Positions 16,068 to 25,356 of a stretch of 64,000 bases of DNA are shown piece by piece. Both the position numbers and the translations under genes were made by a program. The number at the start of each line of letters is the position of its first letter. The first letter of the stretch is position 1. The notes beneath the pieces were generated by a model that was not told the DNA's origin, did not search any database, and saw only the letters and a list, made by a program, of their open reading frames with translations. The DNA comes from Spirochaetota bacterium (GTDB lineage Bacteria > Spirochaetota > UBA12135 > COTS27 > JAFLEE01), in NCBI GenBank assembly GCA_017302015.1, contig JAFLEE010000010.1, positions 1 through 64,000 of the forward strand, read 5' to 3'.

Positions 16068-17725
16068 AGACCGATGAGGCGCCCCTTACCTTCCTCCGGG
16101 AAAATTATCCCGCCAAGAACGCCGTCGACGACCCGGGCTTGGCGGCCGCCGAAGAACTCCTGGCGGCCTGGTCCCTCGGGCACACGGCCCTTGCGCTCAC
16201 CCCCGAGCGCCGCGAGGCCCTCGCCAAGAGCGCCCTCGTATGGACGGAGGGGTTCGAACCCCGCCCCTTGGTGCTCCATGGAGACCTGCTCCAATCCTGG
16301 CGCCTTTTTCAATCGGAGAAAGCCGTCGCCGCCCTGCTTAAGGCCATGACCGGTGACGCGCGTGGAGGCAAGTGGCCCGCTAAGACGCAGGGGCTATTCG
16401 AAAAACTCTTCAGCGACCCGAAGGATCCCCAGGCCCTCGCGGCGAGGTCGGGCGTGGAGCGGCGCTTCACGCTCATCACCGGCGGGCCGGGCACGGGGAA
16501 GACCTACACGGCCGCCCTCATCCTCGCCCTGCTCCTCTTCGAGAACCCCGAACTTCGCATCGCCATCGCCGCGCCCACGGGCAAGGCCGCCGCGCGTTTG
16601 GGTGAAAGCATCCTGAAGTCGGCCGCCACCCTGCCCGAGGAGGCCCGCGGGGCGGCGCCGCTCTTGGAGAAGGTGGCCAAGACCCCGGCCACCCTCCATC
16701 GCCTCCTCGGCTGGAACCCCGGCAAGGGCGAACTCGGCCGCCACCGGGCCCGTCCACTGGCCTGCGACGTGCTCGTGGTCGATGAAGTCTCCATGATCGA
16801 CGGCAACCTTTGGCTGGCCACGCTGGATGCCCTGCCGGCCGGGGCGCGCCTCATCGCCCTGGGCGACCCGGGCCAATTGGAGAGCGTGGCGCCGGGAAGG
16901 GTCTTGGGCTCGCTCATCGAGGCCTCCGCCGCGGGCAGCCCGCTCTCCCCCTGCCTCGTGGAACTGGTGAAGAACCATCGCTTCGCGGATGGCTCGGCCA
17001 TCGCGGACGCCGCGGCGGCGGTCCGGAGAAACGACGCGGCCTCGCTTCTGGCGCTTTGCGCCTCGTCGCGCCCCGATTTCGCCCAAGGCGAGGTCGAAGC
17101 ACTCGAGCCCTTGCTGGCCGATCGGCTCCCCGCCCTGCGCGCCCTCGCCGAGGCCGGGGATCCCGCCGCCGCCCTCGACGCGCTGGGGCGATTCCGAATC
17201 CTGTGCGCGGTGAACAGGGGCCCCTGGGGCGTCGAAGGCCTCAACCGGCGCGTCCAGAAACGCCTGGCCCGCGAATGCAACGGGCCCTTCGCGAAGCCGA
17301 TCCTGGTGACGGTGAACGACCCGGCCAGCGGCCTCTTCAACGGCGATCTGGGCGTGCTGCTGCCCGCCAAGGGCGGCGCCGCGCCCCAAGCCGTCTTCGG
17401 CAGCGTCGACGAGCCCCGGCTCTTCGCCGAGGCGAGGCTTCCCGAGCACGAAGACGCATGGGCGATGACCGTACACCGCGCCCAGGGCAGCGAATACGAC
17501 GAGGTGTTCCTCGTCTTGCCGAAGGTCGATGCCCTGGAGGAAGGGGGAGAGGAGGGGAACGTGGCCCGTCTCCTCATCCCGGAGCTCCTCTACACCGCCA
17601 TCACCCGCGCGAAAAAAAAAGTCACCCTCGTCGCCGATGAGGGCGTGCTCAAGAAAGCGTGCGACGCGCGGCCCCCGAGGGTCACGGGGCTGGGGCGCTG
17701 GATCCGGGAGAGCAGGCCGTCTTGA
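16064..17725 (+). CDS. recD: Exodeoxyribonuclease V subunit RecD
   Basis: A 553-residue SF1B 5'-3' helicase (E. coli RecD has 608). Walker A is LITGGPGTGKTYTA (about residues 144-157), Walker B DVLVVDEVSMIDGN, motif III LIALGDPGQLESV, and the C-terminal motifs are TVHRAQGSEYDEVFLVLP and LLYTAITRAKKKVTLV. It starts with GTG at 16064 inside the last bases of recB (GTGA overlap). With recC and recB it completes a recC-recB-recD operon that lacks the ptrA gene found in enterobacteria. Confidence 0.95.
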   Translation: MKTDEAPLTFLRENYPAKNAVDDPGLAAAEELLAAWSLGHTALALTPERREALAKSALVWTEGFEPRPLVLHGDLLQSWRLFQSEKAVAALLKAMTGDARGGKWPAKTQGLFEKLFSDPKDPQALAARSGVERRFTLITGGPGTGKTYTAALILALLLFENPELRIAIAAPTGKAAARLGESILKSAATLPEEARGAAPLLEKVAKTPATLHRLLGWNPGKGELGRHRARPLACDVLVVDEVSMIDGNLWLATLDALPAGARLIALGDPGQLESVAPGRVLGSLIEASAAGSPLSPCLVELVKNHRFADGSAIADAAAAVRRNDAASLLALCASSRPDFAQGEVEALEPLLADRLPALRALAEAGDPAAALDALGRFRILCAVNRGPWGVEGLNRRVQKRLARECNGPFAKPILVTVNDPASGLFNGDLGVLLPAKGGAAPQAVFGSVDEPRLFAEARLPEHEDAWAMTVHRAQGSEYDEVFLVLPKVDALEEGGEEGNVARLLIPELLYTAITRAKKKVTLVADEGVLKKACDARPPRVTGLGRWIRESRPS

Positions 17726-17748
17726 AATCCTGCCGGTGAGCGGCCGCT

Positions 17749-20082
17749 TCAGTCCGTCAGGCGATTCCCCGAGCAGCGCGGCGGCGGGCAGGTCTCCGGG
17801 TCCCAGAGCACGCCCGGGCGCGGCACGTGCGGGGAACGGACCCATGCGTTGTCCCGCACTTCCACGTTGGAGGCGAACGAAACCATGATCACGGATCGGT
17901 TGAGGTCGGTCGCCTGGCGGGCCTTCTCGCCGTAGAACGCGTTGCTCCGGACCAGCACCCTCCCCGCCGAGGAGATCGTCATGGCCGCCCCGCCGCCGTT
18001 GATGAAGGCGTTGCTCTCGATGAGGATGCCCGAGAAGACCGCGTAGGGCGATTTCTGGTCGGGGGAACTCACGCTGCGGCGGAAGACGCCCATGTGGAGG
18101 ACGGGCCCGTGCTCCTCGTTCTTGACCGGATTGCAGTCGATGAAGGTGTTATTGCGGATGACCAGATTGCTCACTCCGGTGCCCTCCGACCAGCCGCTCA
18201 TCGCCCAGCCCGTCTCCAGGCGGATCGCCGGCATCTGGTGGTGGTAAAAGAGGTTGCCCTCGACGAGCCCGTCGTCGGCCTGCAATCGGAACCCCGCCGC
18301 GCGATTTCGGCCGAAGCGGTTATTGCGGATGAGGTAGTGATGCGAGCCGTATCTCCGGTTGAAGCAAACCACGAGTTCCCCGAGGTCCGCGGGCAGCGCG
18401 CGGTCGAGTTCGATGCGGGCCGTCTGGGCCTGGGGGTTGACGCGGATGGATTTGACCCGCGCGGTGAAGCCGGCGGGCGAAAGGTCTTCCCGGCGCAATT
18501 CCAGGGGGTCGCCCTCGCGGACCGGCGTCGCCCAGGCCCGGAAGAACCGCCCCTCCAGCGTGGCCGGCCCGGTCGGCACCGCGTAGAAATTATTGTCGTG
18601 GATATTGATGCAATCGTCGCCGCCATAGCCGAAATCGCAGCCCTCGAACTTCAGCCATCCCATGGAATTGTTCACGTGGAAATGGTCGGCGGTGCAGGTG
18701 ATGGGGCGGGGTTCGCCGGGGCGGGGGAGGATCTTCACGCCGCTCCATTCCTGGTGGTGGCTCTCGCCCCGGACGATAAAGGCCATGCCGGGGCAGGAAT
18801 AGACCGTGAGGTTCGTGAAGAGCATCTGGGTCGAGTCGTCGATGTGGAAGCCGCCTTGATCGTAATTGTAGTGGCGCATGCGGAAGGTCTGGCCCGCCTG
18901 GATCCCCCGGAAGACCGCGCGGGCCGCCTGGTTGGCGGCCTTGGACCGCACCCTCCCCAGGTTCGGCTCCAGCCATTCGAGGGCCTCCTCGGAATGTCCC
19001 TCCCAAAGATCCTTGGAGCCCTCGAATCCCACCAGTTTCAACACCGGGTCGAATCCTTCCATGACCCGCACCTGGGCCCGGGGATTGGGGAAGCGCTCGT
19101 ATTCGATGAAGCGGCAATCGAGCCAGGCCCCGTCGGGCGCCGTCGTTTCCACCCGCACGATGCTGGCCAAGGGGGCCCGTCGCCAATCCCAATCGACCTT
19201 GAAATCTTTGAACGCGATATGATCGCAGGACTGGATGCGGAAGAACGGATTCCCCCCGCGCGGCCGGGTTCGAAAGAACACGAGTTCGGCTCCGGGGCCC
19301 TCGACGCTCAGGTTGGTGAGCCCGGCGAAGACGAGCGGCGAATCGAAACTCTCGAAGCGCCACGTTCCGGGCGGGATGAGGAGCCGCGCAGCCCGCCGCT
19401 CTCGGCACGCTTCCAAAGCGTTGGAGAAGGCGCGGAGGTTATCCGCGGCGGCGGTCGACGCCCCGAAATCGGCCACGTTAAGCGTTGGGCCCCCCTGGAG
19501 ACGGGGGCGTTCGATGTCGAATTCCCCGGGCCCTGATGGTAGTCCCGACGCGGGGGTTCCCGAGCGCTCGGAGGCGGGCAGGGCGGGCGCGTATCCCAAC
19601 CCGTCCCCCTCCTGGATGCGCAGGTCATCCACCAGGGCCATCCCCCGGCCCTTTATAAATATGAGGATGCTGTAATTTTGGCTCTCCGGGATGGTCACCC
19701 GGATCCGCTTCTCATGCGCCCGGTTCGTCTCCTTCAAGTCGAGGGAAAACAGGGTGCTCCGGTCCCCGGCCGCGGGGTCGCGAAGCACGAGGTGCAGGAA
19801 ACTTTCCGGGCCCAATTCCAGGTTCCGGTAGCGGAACGAGATCGTGTATGGGGTCCGGGGTTGAAAGAGCCCGGGCGCGGTGGTCAAACAATGATTCCAG
19901 GCACCAGAGGCCTCCCGCGAGTCGCACTCCAGGGAACCGCTGCCCGAGATCGCGCCTGCCCCGGTGACGCGGGCGAGGGGGCTGAGCGAGTAGGGGCCCT
20001 CCGATTTTTCGAAGTCGATGAATACTCCCTCGGCAAGTCCCACGGAGAGGAGGAGCGGCAGAAGGCGGGCGAGTCGTTTCAT
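17749..20082 (-). CDS. Secreted right-handed beta-helix protein, GH110-like
   Basis: A 777-residue protein with a signal peptide (MKRLARLLPLLLSVGLAEG). Residues about 20-165 look like a beta-sandwich carbohydrate-binding module. A pectate-lyase-like beta-helix follows, opening with LNVADFGASTAAADNLRAFSNALEAC. The core WLKFEGCDFGYGGDDCINIHDN resembles the catalytic strand of GH110 alpha-1,3-galactosidases, where paired acidic residues and an N-x-H motif recur. Many N-N-x-F repeats (IRNNRFGRN, IRNNTFIDC, IESNAFING, VRSNAFYGE) mark helix turns. It probably acts on a glycan outside the cytoplasm; the substrate is not readable. ATG 20082 was chosen because it opens the signal peptide and follows a TATAAT box by six bases. 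Confidence 0.75.
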   Translation of the reverse strand: MKRLARLLPLLLSVGLAEGVFIDFEKSEGPYSLSPLARVTGAGAISGSGSLECDSREASGAWNHCLTTAPGLFQPRTPYTISFRYRNLELGPESFLHLVLRDPAAGDRSTLFSLDLKETNRAHEKRIRVTIPESQNYSILIFIKGRGMALVDDLRIQEGDGLGYAPALPASERSGTPASGLPSGPGEFDIERPRLQGGPTLNVADFGASTAAADNLRAFSNALEACRERRAARLLIPPGTWRFESFDSPLVFAGLTNLSVEGPGAELVFFRTRPRGGNPFFRIQSCDHIAFKDFKVDWDWRRAPLASIVRVETTAPDGAWLDCRFIEYERFPNPRAQVRVMEGFDPVLKLVGFEGSKDLWEGHSEEALEWLEPNLGRVRSKAANQAARAVFRGIQAGQTFRMRHYNYDQGGFHIDDSTQMLFTNLTVYSCPGMAFIVRGESHHQEWSGVKILPRPGEPRPITCTADHFHVNNSMGWLKFEGCDFGYGGDDCINIHDNNFYAVPTGPATLEGRFFRAWATPVREGDPLELRREDLSPAGFTARVKSIRVNPQAQTARIELDRALPADLGELVVCFNRRYGSHHYLIRNNRFGRNRAAGFRLQADDGLVEGNLFYHHQMPAIRLETGWAMSGWSEGTGVSNLVIRNNTFIDCNPVKNEEHGPVLHMGVFRRSVSSPDQKSPYAVFSGILIESNAFINGGGAAMTISSAGRVLVRSNAFYGEKARQATDLNRSVIMVSFASNVEVRDNAWVRSPHVPRPGVLWDPETCPPPRCSGNRLTD

Positions 20083-20088
20083 CCCCCT

Positions 20089-20094
20089 ATTATA
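20089..20094 (-). promoter_or_regulatory. -10 box TATAAT six bases before the beta-helix protein start
   Basis: The minus-strand consensus TATAAT is followed by AGGGGG and the ATG at 20082. That purine stretch is too close to the start to act as a ribosome-binding site. The transcript would start at the start codon. Confidence 0.55.
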
Positions 20095-20194
20095 GGCGGT
20101 TTCGCAGATGGCCTGTCGCTTCTCCGTCGGTTTCCGCACGAAACGACAGAAGGTCGGCACAGGATTCCCCTCGCTCCGGGGAGGAGGGCCCGCA

Positions 20195-21202
20195 TCAAAC
20201 CGAAGCACGCGGCCATAAAGCCATCCGGTCGGATGGATCGCCCCCGGTGCGAAGGAGGGCGCTGGAGAATGCGGCGCGGATGCCCTCCTCCGGAGTGAAC
20301 CCGGCGTATGCGAGGCAGGCATCGAACCAAGGATCCGGGAACATGGGTTGCCCGTTGACCTCGAGCGCATACGGGCCGGAGGGCAGGCGCAGGACATCGA
20401 GGCGCGCGTAATCCCGCACTCGGGCGACGGCGAAGGCCTTATCGGCGAAAGCGATTAAATCCGCGCGAAGGGCGGGATCGTCGACCGCGACGGCCCGCGC
20501 CGTGTTTTCGTCCTTTTGGCGCGTCGTGACGAGGCGGGGGCCGGTGGATCGTGGGAGGATGATTTCCGCGGGCATGCAGCGCCGCCCGGGACCGACCATC
20601 GCCACCGTGAACTCGCGCAGGTCCGCCCGGGCGCCGAGGAACTCTTCGATCAGTAACTCGCCATGGAGGGCGCCGATTCGCCGGACGGCTTCACGGAGCG
20701 CCTCGGCGGTCCAGATGACGGAGTCCGCGTCGATCCCGGCGCTATTGCCGCCTCCGGCGGGCTTGACGATACAGGGAAAGGACAGACCGGAATCAGAGAA
20801 GGCCCTGGCGGGTTCTTCGGCGACGCCGGGCATCCCCGTATGGATGGAGCGGGGGGTGGGCACCCCGGCGCGGGTCCATTCGGCTTTGAGCGCCGGTTTG
20901 GAGAGGCAGCGTTCGAGGGTCGCGCCATCGGAACCGACGAAAGGCAATCCGCGTTCTTCCAAGAATCCATGAACGTTGATCGGTTTCCCCCGATCGTCGA
21001 TGAGGTGGTGGACCGCGGAGTAGATCAGGTCTGGACATGGGCGGACGAGCGCTTGCTCGAGATCGGCGAGGCGCCCCGGATGGCAACGTGCCAACCTGAC
21101 GCCGGGTCCCGAGAGCGCTTCCTCGATTCGCCGCAGCCGGGAAGCGCCTGGATCAACGATCCATGGGCGGGGGACGGGGTGGCCGAGCAGGAGGATATTC
21201 AT
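20195..21202 (-). CDS. ATP-grasp ligase, D-alanine--D-alanine ligase-like
   Basis: A 335-residue protein with the Ddl-type layout: an N-terminal Rossmann-like domain (MNILLLGHPVPRPW, PDLIYSAVHHLID, GLPFVGSDGATLERCLSKPALK), a central ATP-binding part (FPCIVKPAGGGNSAGIDADS, LLIEEFLGA) and a C-terminal magnesium-binding end (YARLDVLRL, YALEVNGQPMF). In true Ddl the last motif reads E-x-N-x-x-P-G; here N-G-Q-P. That and the cluster context suggest that it joins another amino acid or small acid rather than making D-Ala-D-Ala. ATG 21202 was preferred over an upstream start at 21316, whose extra residues are non-conserved. It lies downstream of the B12-mutase gene across a 414-base gap. Confidence 0.7.
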   Translation of the reverse strand: MNILLLGHPVPRPWIVDPGASRLRRIEEALSGPGVRLARCHPGRLADLEQALVRPCPDLIYSAVHHLIDDRGKPINVHGFLEERGLPFVGSDGATLERCLSKPALKAEWTRAGVPTPRSIHTGMPGVAEEPARAFSDSGLSFPCIVKPAGGGNSAGIDADSVIWTAEALREAVRRIGALHGELLIEEFLGARADLREFTVAMVGPGRRCMPAEIILPRSTGPRLVTTRQKDENTARAVAVDDPALRADLIAFADKAFAVARVRDYARLDVLRLPSGPYALEVNGQPMFPDPWFDACLAYAGFTPEEGIRAAFSSALLRTGGDPSDRMALWPRASV

Positions 21203-21616
21203 GGAACGGTTTGCCGGGCTTCGGCACCCCCCGCCCCAACCATGCCAGGCCTGTGGCCCGGCATGGGAAGGAGGTTCGGAGCGGGGGCGGTTCTCAGGTG
21301 CCGACCCTCGAAGCATACGCGATCTTTCGTTCCGATGGGATCGGGAACTTTCTGATTTGGGCCTATGGATTTACTCCATTTTTCTCTTTTAGATGCCGAC
21401 GCGGCCAGTCTCGTCATCCGAGCGGGGTGGTGTGCCGGCATGCACGTTCAGGGCGATTCGAACACCAAAAAGTGGATCTGCGTGCTAAACCGTCGATTCC
21501 CCGCTTAAGGCGCGGCGATGGCGATTGTTTTTTCAGGCTTACTCGGCCCGCGAGGGGGCGTGGAGCGACCATCCCCGCAAGCAGGCGGTGGGGGCGTCAA
21601 ATCGGAAAGACCCGCT
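21203..21616. other. Non-coding spacer between the mutase-like and ATP-grasp genes
   Basis: Both strands were read. No gene, tRNA or convincing riboswitch is visible. The stretch holds small GC-rich inverted repeats and two T-runs on the plus strand, but no stem followed by a U-tract in the direction of transcription. It must carry the ATP-grasp promoter if that gene is not read through from upstream. Confidence 0.4.
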
Positions 21617-23464
21617 TCAGCCGAACCGTTCCCGGACGCCAAGGGGGATTCCGGCGTCATCCACCACCTTCACCCCCCCCCGTACCATGCGCGTCTTCCA
21701 TTTTGTGGCCGCTTGAAACTCGTCGCGGCACTCCCAAAGCCAGGGCACGGGAAGGAATCCCTTCGCCATGATTTCATGGAGGCCCTCCGCCCGGTAGGGC
21801 TGCGCGATCCGTTTTTCGATGGCGAGGAGGACCGCGCGGCAATCGGCCGCCAGTTCCCGCTCGCGCGCCTCCAATTCGGGGTTTTGGTGGATCGTGGCGA
21901 TGCGCCCGCGCTTTTTTTCCAGACGGTAGGAATCCAGCGCGGCGCGGGTGATTTGGATGCTCTCCTCGATGACCTGCGGGTCGGCGAGGTCGTTGCCCTC
22001 GGAATAACTCACCACATGGATGATGGGCGGGCTGGCGGGATCTTCCCCCTCGATGTCGTCCATGAGGGCGGTCACAGCCGCCAATTGGCACTTGGCCGTG
22101 TCGAGGTCGCTGGAGAAATAATCCAACCCGCCGCGGGGTTGAAGGATGACGCGGAAGTCCGCGTCCTCGAGTTCCCGGACTAGGCGGAGCATGACCCGGG
22201 ATTTGGCGAGATCTTGGATGCCCCAGGTCATCTTCGGGGTATTGAGCATGTTCTGGAGGATGAGGGTGGAGATGCCGTTTTGTTTCGCCGCACGGGCGGC
22301 GATCACGGCGGCGACCACATAGGTGACGTCATCGGCGCCCCGGAAGGAGAAGTGGTGGGAGACGTTGGGCTCCATGGGTTTTCCCGTGCCCGCGATGTAC
22401 TTCATCGCCGCCTCGTGCTCGCGCAGGTTCTCGAGGACCGTGTGGGGCCCCCGGCCGTCGCTCTTGCAGAACCACCAGAGCGAGAGGGCGTGCCACGCCA
22501 TATGCAGGTGCTGCTCGTGGACCGCGGCGAGACGGGGGATTCCCTTCGTGCCCGCATAGGTTCGCACGAGCATGGGGCGCGCCGCCTTCCAGACCGCATC
22601 GAGTTCATCGATCTGGTTGAGCGGCACGCCGCCCCCGTTGGGCAACCCCGTCCAGTCTTCCCCGAAATGAGATTGGGTGAGTTGGGAACTCCCGATGGAG
22701 AGGATGTCGAGGAAGCCACCGCTGGCGAGTTTCTTCGTCCACTCGAGGAATAGGCCGACCGCTTCTTTCCGGTCCGGCAGGTAGGGCCCGACGTGCGCCC
22801 TCATGATGGGGGGGAGACCGTTTTTTCGGCCGTGGGCCCAGCGGCGCAGCAGCGTATCGGCCTCGCCACCGAACTCGGGGTAGCCGCTGCGGTCCACCGG
22901 CCGGATGCCCTTGTGGCTGCCGCTCTGGATCAACTCGCGGGCGAACCCCATGCGCTGCTCGTCATAGGCCGTGCCCTCCGCCAATTCCTTCGGCATCCGA
23001 TCGGGGTCGACCCCGAGTTTGACTAGGGTCTCGAGGGGCGTTTCGTCCCCGGTGAACGTCTGCTCGATCTCGGGAACCCGTTCCCGGACCATGGCGCAGG
23101 CCGCGGGGAGGCCGGAAAAATAGAGGGCGCGCAGTGGCCCCCCCTTCGTCGCGAAGGCCCGCATTCGGGTAAGTTCCGAAACCAATCGCGCGAGGCGTTC
23201 GACCCCTTCGCGGGGGTCCAGCCGATACGAGAATCCGAGGCGCGTGATTCGGTTCGCGGTCAGCCATCCATGGATGGCTTCGCGATGCGGGGCGATTTCC
23301 GGGCGGCTGAACCAGGCGCACTCCGCACCGTCGGCCACCATGACCCGGTGGCCGCAATCCTCCAGGAGTTGGGCCACCGAGGCGATCCCGAGGGAATGGG
23401 CATCCACGGAGGGTCGCACGAGGGCCAGGATTTCGTCCGAGCGCATGGGGATGGGGGTTCTCAT
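21617..23464 (-). CDS. Cobalamin-binding mutase-like protein (N-terminal B12 domain plus catalytic barrel)
   Basis: A 615-residue protein. Near the N-terminus LVRPSVDAHSLGIASVAQLL holds the D-x-H-x-x-G cobalamin-ligand motif (D21, H23, G26), followed by a Rossmann-type fold and a short S-x-x-L stretch. From about residue 180 to 560 it resembles the catalytic barrel of glutamate-mutase E-type enzymes: LDILSIGSSQLTQSHFG, VRTYAGTKGIPRLAAVHEQH, VSHHFSFRGADDVTYVV and LQPRGGLDYF. In glutamate mutase the B12 domain is a separate subunit; here it is fused at the N-terminus. The reaction is probably an adenosylcobalamin-dependent carbon-skeleton or amino-group rearrangement, but the substrate is unknown. 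An AAGGA ribosome-binding site precedes the ATG, and the TM-helix gene ends 37 bases upstream. Confidence 0.65.
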   Translation of the reverse strand: MRTPIPMRSDEILALVRPSVDAHSLGIASVAQLLEDCGHRVMVADGAECAWFSRPEIAPHREAIHGWLTANRITRLGFSYRLDPREGVERLARLVSELTRMRAFATKGGPLRALYFSGLPAACAMVRERVPEIEQTFTGDETPLETLVKLGVDPDRMPKELAEGTAYDEQRMGFARELIQSGSHKGIRPVDRSGYPEFGGEADTLLRRWAHGRKNGLPPIMRAHVGPYLPDRKEAVGLFLEWTKKLASGGFLDILSIGSSQLTQSHFGEDWTGLPNGGGVPLNQIDELDAVWKAARPMLVRTYAGTKGIPRLAAVHEQHLHMAWHALSLWWFCKSDGRGPHTVLENLREHEAAMKYIAGTGKPMEPNVSHHFSFRGADDVTYVVAAVIAARAAKQNGISTLILQNMLNTPKMTWGIQDLAKSRVMLRLVRELEDADFRVILQPRGGLDYFSSDLDTAKCQLAAVTALMDDIEGEDPASPPIIHVVSYSEGNDLADPQVIEESIQITRAALDSYRLEKKRGRIATIHQNPELEARERELAADCRAVLLAIEKRIAQPYRAEGLHEIMAKGFLPVPWLWECRDEFQAATKWKTRMVRGGVKVVDDAGIPLGVRERFG

Positions 23465-23501
23465 GTCGGGTCCTTGGGGCCTCTGTCGGCGGGAGCGGGG
23501 G

Positions 23502-24188
23502 CTAGCCCTCCAAATCTCCGCCGCGATCGTCGCGGTGGCGCTCTTTGATCCTGAGTATGAACTTCTCGGCGGCTTCTCGGGCGAGGTCCTTGCATCCGAG
23601 GCCGAAGGCCAGGGCGGCCCCGCCGGCCACGGCCGTCAGCAGGATCTGGAAAGTGGGCCCGAGGAGGTTCCCGCCGAGGTCGACCTGCTCCACCGCGATG
23701 AGCAGGACGAACACCCAGCCGATCCATTTGGCGACTTTCGCGAGTAAGTGGGCGTAGGTCAGCCCCGCGTTACGGGCGACGGTACGCAGGAAATTGGAGA
23801 GGAAGGAGACGACGAGGAAACCCACCCCGAGGATCACCAGGGCTCCGAGAAAAGCGGCCGCTTTGGAGGCGAGTTGGCGGCGGAAGGCCTCCATCACGCC
23901 GAGATCGAGCACCCGCGAGAACAGGAAGAGCGTCGTGAGCAGGGTCACCCATCCCGCCCCGATGCCGATGAGTTGGCTCGGGCGGCTCTGGACCTCGCCT
24001 TTCCGAAGGAATTCTGTGATCCCGAGGCGCCCGCAGAGGGCATTGAATCGCAAGAGCCCCAGGCCGCGGCTGAGGAGCAGTCGGATGAGGAACGCGGCGA
24101 TGAGACCCGCGACCAGGACCAGGAGCGCGAGGAGCCACGAGGGCGCCCAGGGCTTCAGCGAATCGATGAGTCGGTTGAGTGGTTCCAT
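23502..24188 (-). CDS. TM-helix-repeat membrane protein related to small mechanosensitive channels
   Basis: A 228-residue membrane protein with four or five hydrophobic helices. The pattern is that of the conserved TM-helix repeat found in small MscS-related channels: WLLALLVLVAGLIAAFLIRLLL, FLGALVILGVGFLVVSFLSNFL and the closing ALAFGLGCKDLAREAAEKFI. The soluble beta-domain of MscS is absent and the protein ends with a charged tail. It sits 16 bases after the opine dehydrogenase gene and 37 bases before the mutase-like gene, so it is very likely in the same transcript. It may release or sense a solute made by that pathway; this is inference. GAGGAA precedes the ATG. Confidence 0.65.
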   Translation of the reverse strand: MEPLNRLIDSLKPWAPSWLLALLVLVAGLIAAFLIRLLLSRGLGLLRFNALCGRLGITEFLRKGEVQSRPSQLIGIGAGWVTLLTTLFLFSRVLDLGVMEAFRRQLASKAAAFLGALVILGVGFLVVSFLSNFLRTVARNAGLTYAHLLAKVAKWIGWVFVLLIAVEQVDLGGNLLGPTFQILLTAVAGGAALAFGLGCKDLAREAAEKFILRIKERHRDDRGGDLEG

Positions 24189-24204
24189 GGGATTCCTCGC
24201 GGGG

Positions 24205-25356
24205 TCATTTCGATTTGATTCCGATGACCCGGTGGCGGATTTCGCGGAGGCTCATGCCATCGAGGCCCATCCGTTTCATCGTCCGGCCCTCGGCGCGGTA
24301 ATCCTTCTGGTGGGCCGCGCTCGCCAATTGGATAACCAGATCGATCATCGGCGTGGGCACCTTGAGCGCGGCGCCGAGTTCCGACATGGGGACGAGGCTC
24401 ATGGGCACATCCTCGAAGATATAGCGGTGGTCGAGATTGGCCGGGGCCTTGATCCCGCGGTAACTTTCCGTCTTCTGGATCGCCTCGTGGAGGGTCTTCC
24501 CGGGCGAATCATAGGTGAGATAGAGCCATTCCCGGGCCGAGACCGTGTGCACCCCCAGGCTTTTGGAGACGGCGAGCCGATCATCATCGACGCCGGTGAG
24601 GATGCGGGCGATGGTCGGGGTGATCCCCTGGAGATAATAGTCGAAATCGCCCCGGGTCGATTCGATCCACCCGGCGTTGAGGAGGGTCAAGGCGGGATGG
24701 AAAATGGCGCCGATATTTTCCATGCTCGTCGAGAGGACGTTCGTGCCGGCCTTGAACTCGGGGAAGGCGTCGGCGAGCACCCCGAGCACCGGGGGAATCC
24801 AGTGGGCCGGAAGCGTCGCGAGGGCCACGGCGTTCTTGACGCGGAAGATGCGTGCCGAGGAGCGGGAGAGGGCCCGCGAGGCGTAGAGGAACGTGGAAGT
24901 CTCTCCGATGCATACGAGGGCGCCGCAGCGCTTCTCGGCGAGCGCCTGCTGGAACTCCAGCGCGCCGCCGGTGCGCCCCGGATTGAGGATCACGATCTGG
25001 CCGTCGACCAGGTGGGGAGCCATCTTTTCGGCGAGGGAACGGTGCGCCGTGGAGGGAGTCACGACCATGACGACGTCGACGCCCGAGAGGGCTTCACCCA
25101 TGTCCGAGGTCGCCTTCTCGACGGGGCCGAACCCCTCGTGCGTGCCCTCCAGGTCGATTCCCCCACTCCAGAGGACCCCTTGGAGGTTCTTTTCAGACCG
25201 GTTGTAGAGGTGGACCGGGTAGCCCCTAAGCCCGAGGTAGGCCGCCATGGCCATGCCCCCGTGGCCCGCGCCGACCACGCAGAAACGCAGGCCCATGCCC
25301 TTTCCCTTCGCCGCCTCGAGGAGTCGGTGGAGCTTTTCTTCGGTGGATTTCGACAA
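24205..25356 (-). CDS. NAD(P)-dependent opine (octopine/nopaline-type) dehydrogenase
   Basis: A 383-residue two-domain dehydrogenase. The nucleotide-binding site is FCVVGAGHGGMAMAAYLG (G29-x-G31-x-x-G34). The C-terminal substrate domain has GAIFHPALTLLNAGWIE, where the histidine matches the catalytic His of octopine dehydrogenases. Such enzymes reductively join a 2-oxo acid with the amino group of an amino acid. Start is TTG 25356, the first possible in frame; an internal ATG 20 codons later lies just before the Rossmann fold and cannot be excluded. A TAGAAT box lies about 25 bases upstream of the TTG. The gene leads a tight set with the TM-helix and mutase-like genes. Confidence 0.75.
   Translation of the reverse strand: MSKSTEEKLHRLLEAAKGKGMGLRFCVVGAGHGGMAMAAYLGLRGYPVHLYNRSEKNLQGVLWSGGIDLEGTHEGFGPVEKATSDMGEALSGVDVVMVVTPSTAHRSLAEKMAPHLVDGQIVILNPGRTGGALEFQQALAEKRCGALVCIGETSTFLYASRALSRSSARIFRVKNAVALATLPAHWIPPVLGVLADAFPEFKAGTNVLSTSMENIGAIFHPALTLLNAGWIESTRGDFDYYLQGITPTIARILTGVDDDRLAVSKSLGVHTVSAREWLYLTYDSPGKTLHEAIQKTESYRGIKAPANLDHRYIFEDVPMSLVPMSELGAALKVPTPMIDLVIQLASAAHQKDYRAEGRTMKRMGLDGMSLREIRHRVIGIKSK

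Noticed and set aside
20195-21202. Calling the ATP-grasp gene ddl
   Set aside because: The fold fits, but the C-terminal metal-binding motif differs from E-x-N-x-x-P-G and there is no cell-wall gene context, so a gene symbol would overstate the evidence.
21203-21616. Possible riboswitch (cobalamin or other) between the B12-mutase and ATP-grasp genes
   Set aside because: No B12-box-like conserved core or long pairing pattern was found. The gap is on the downstream side of the B12-dependent gene, not upstream of it.
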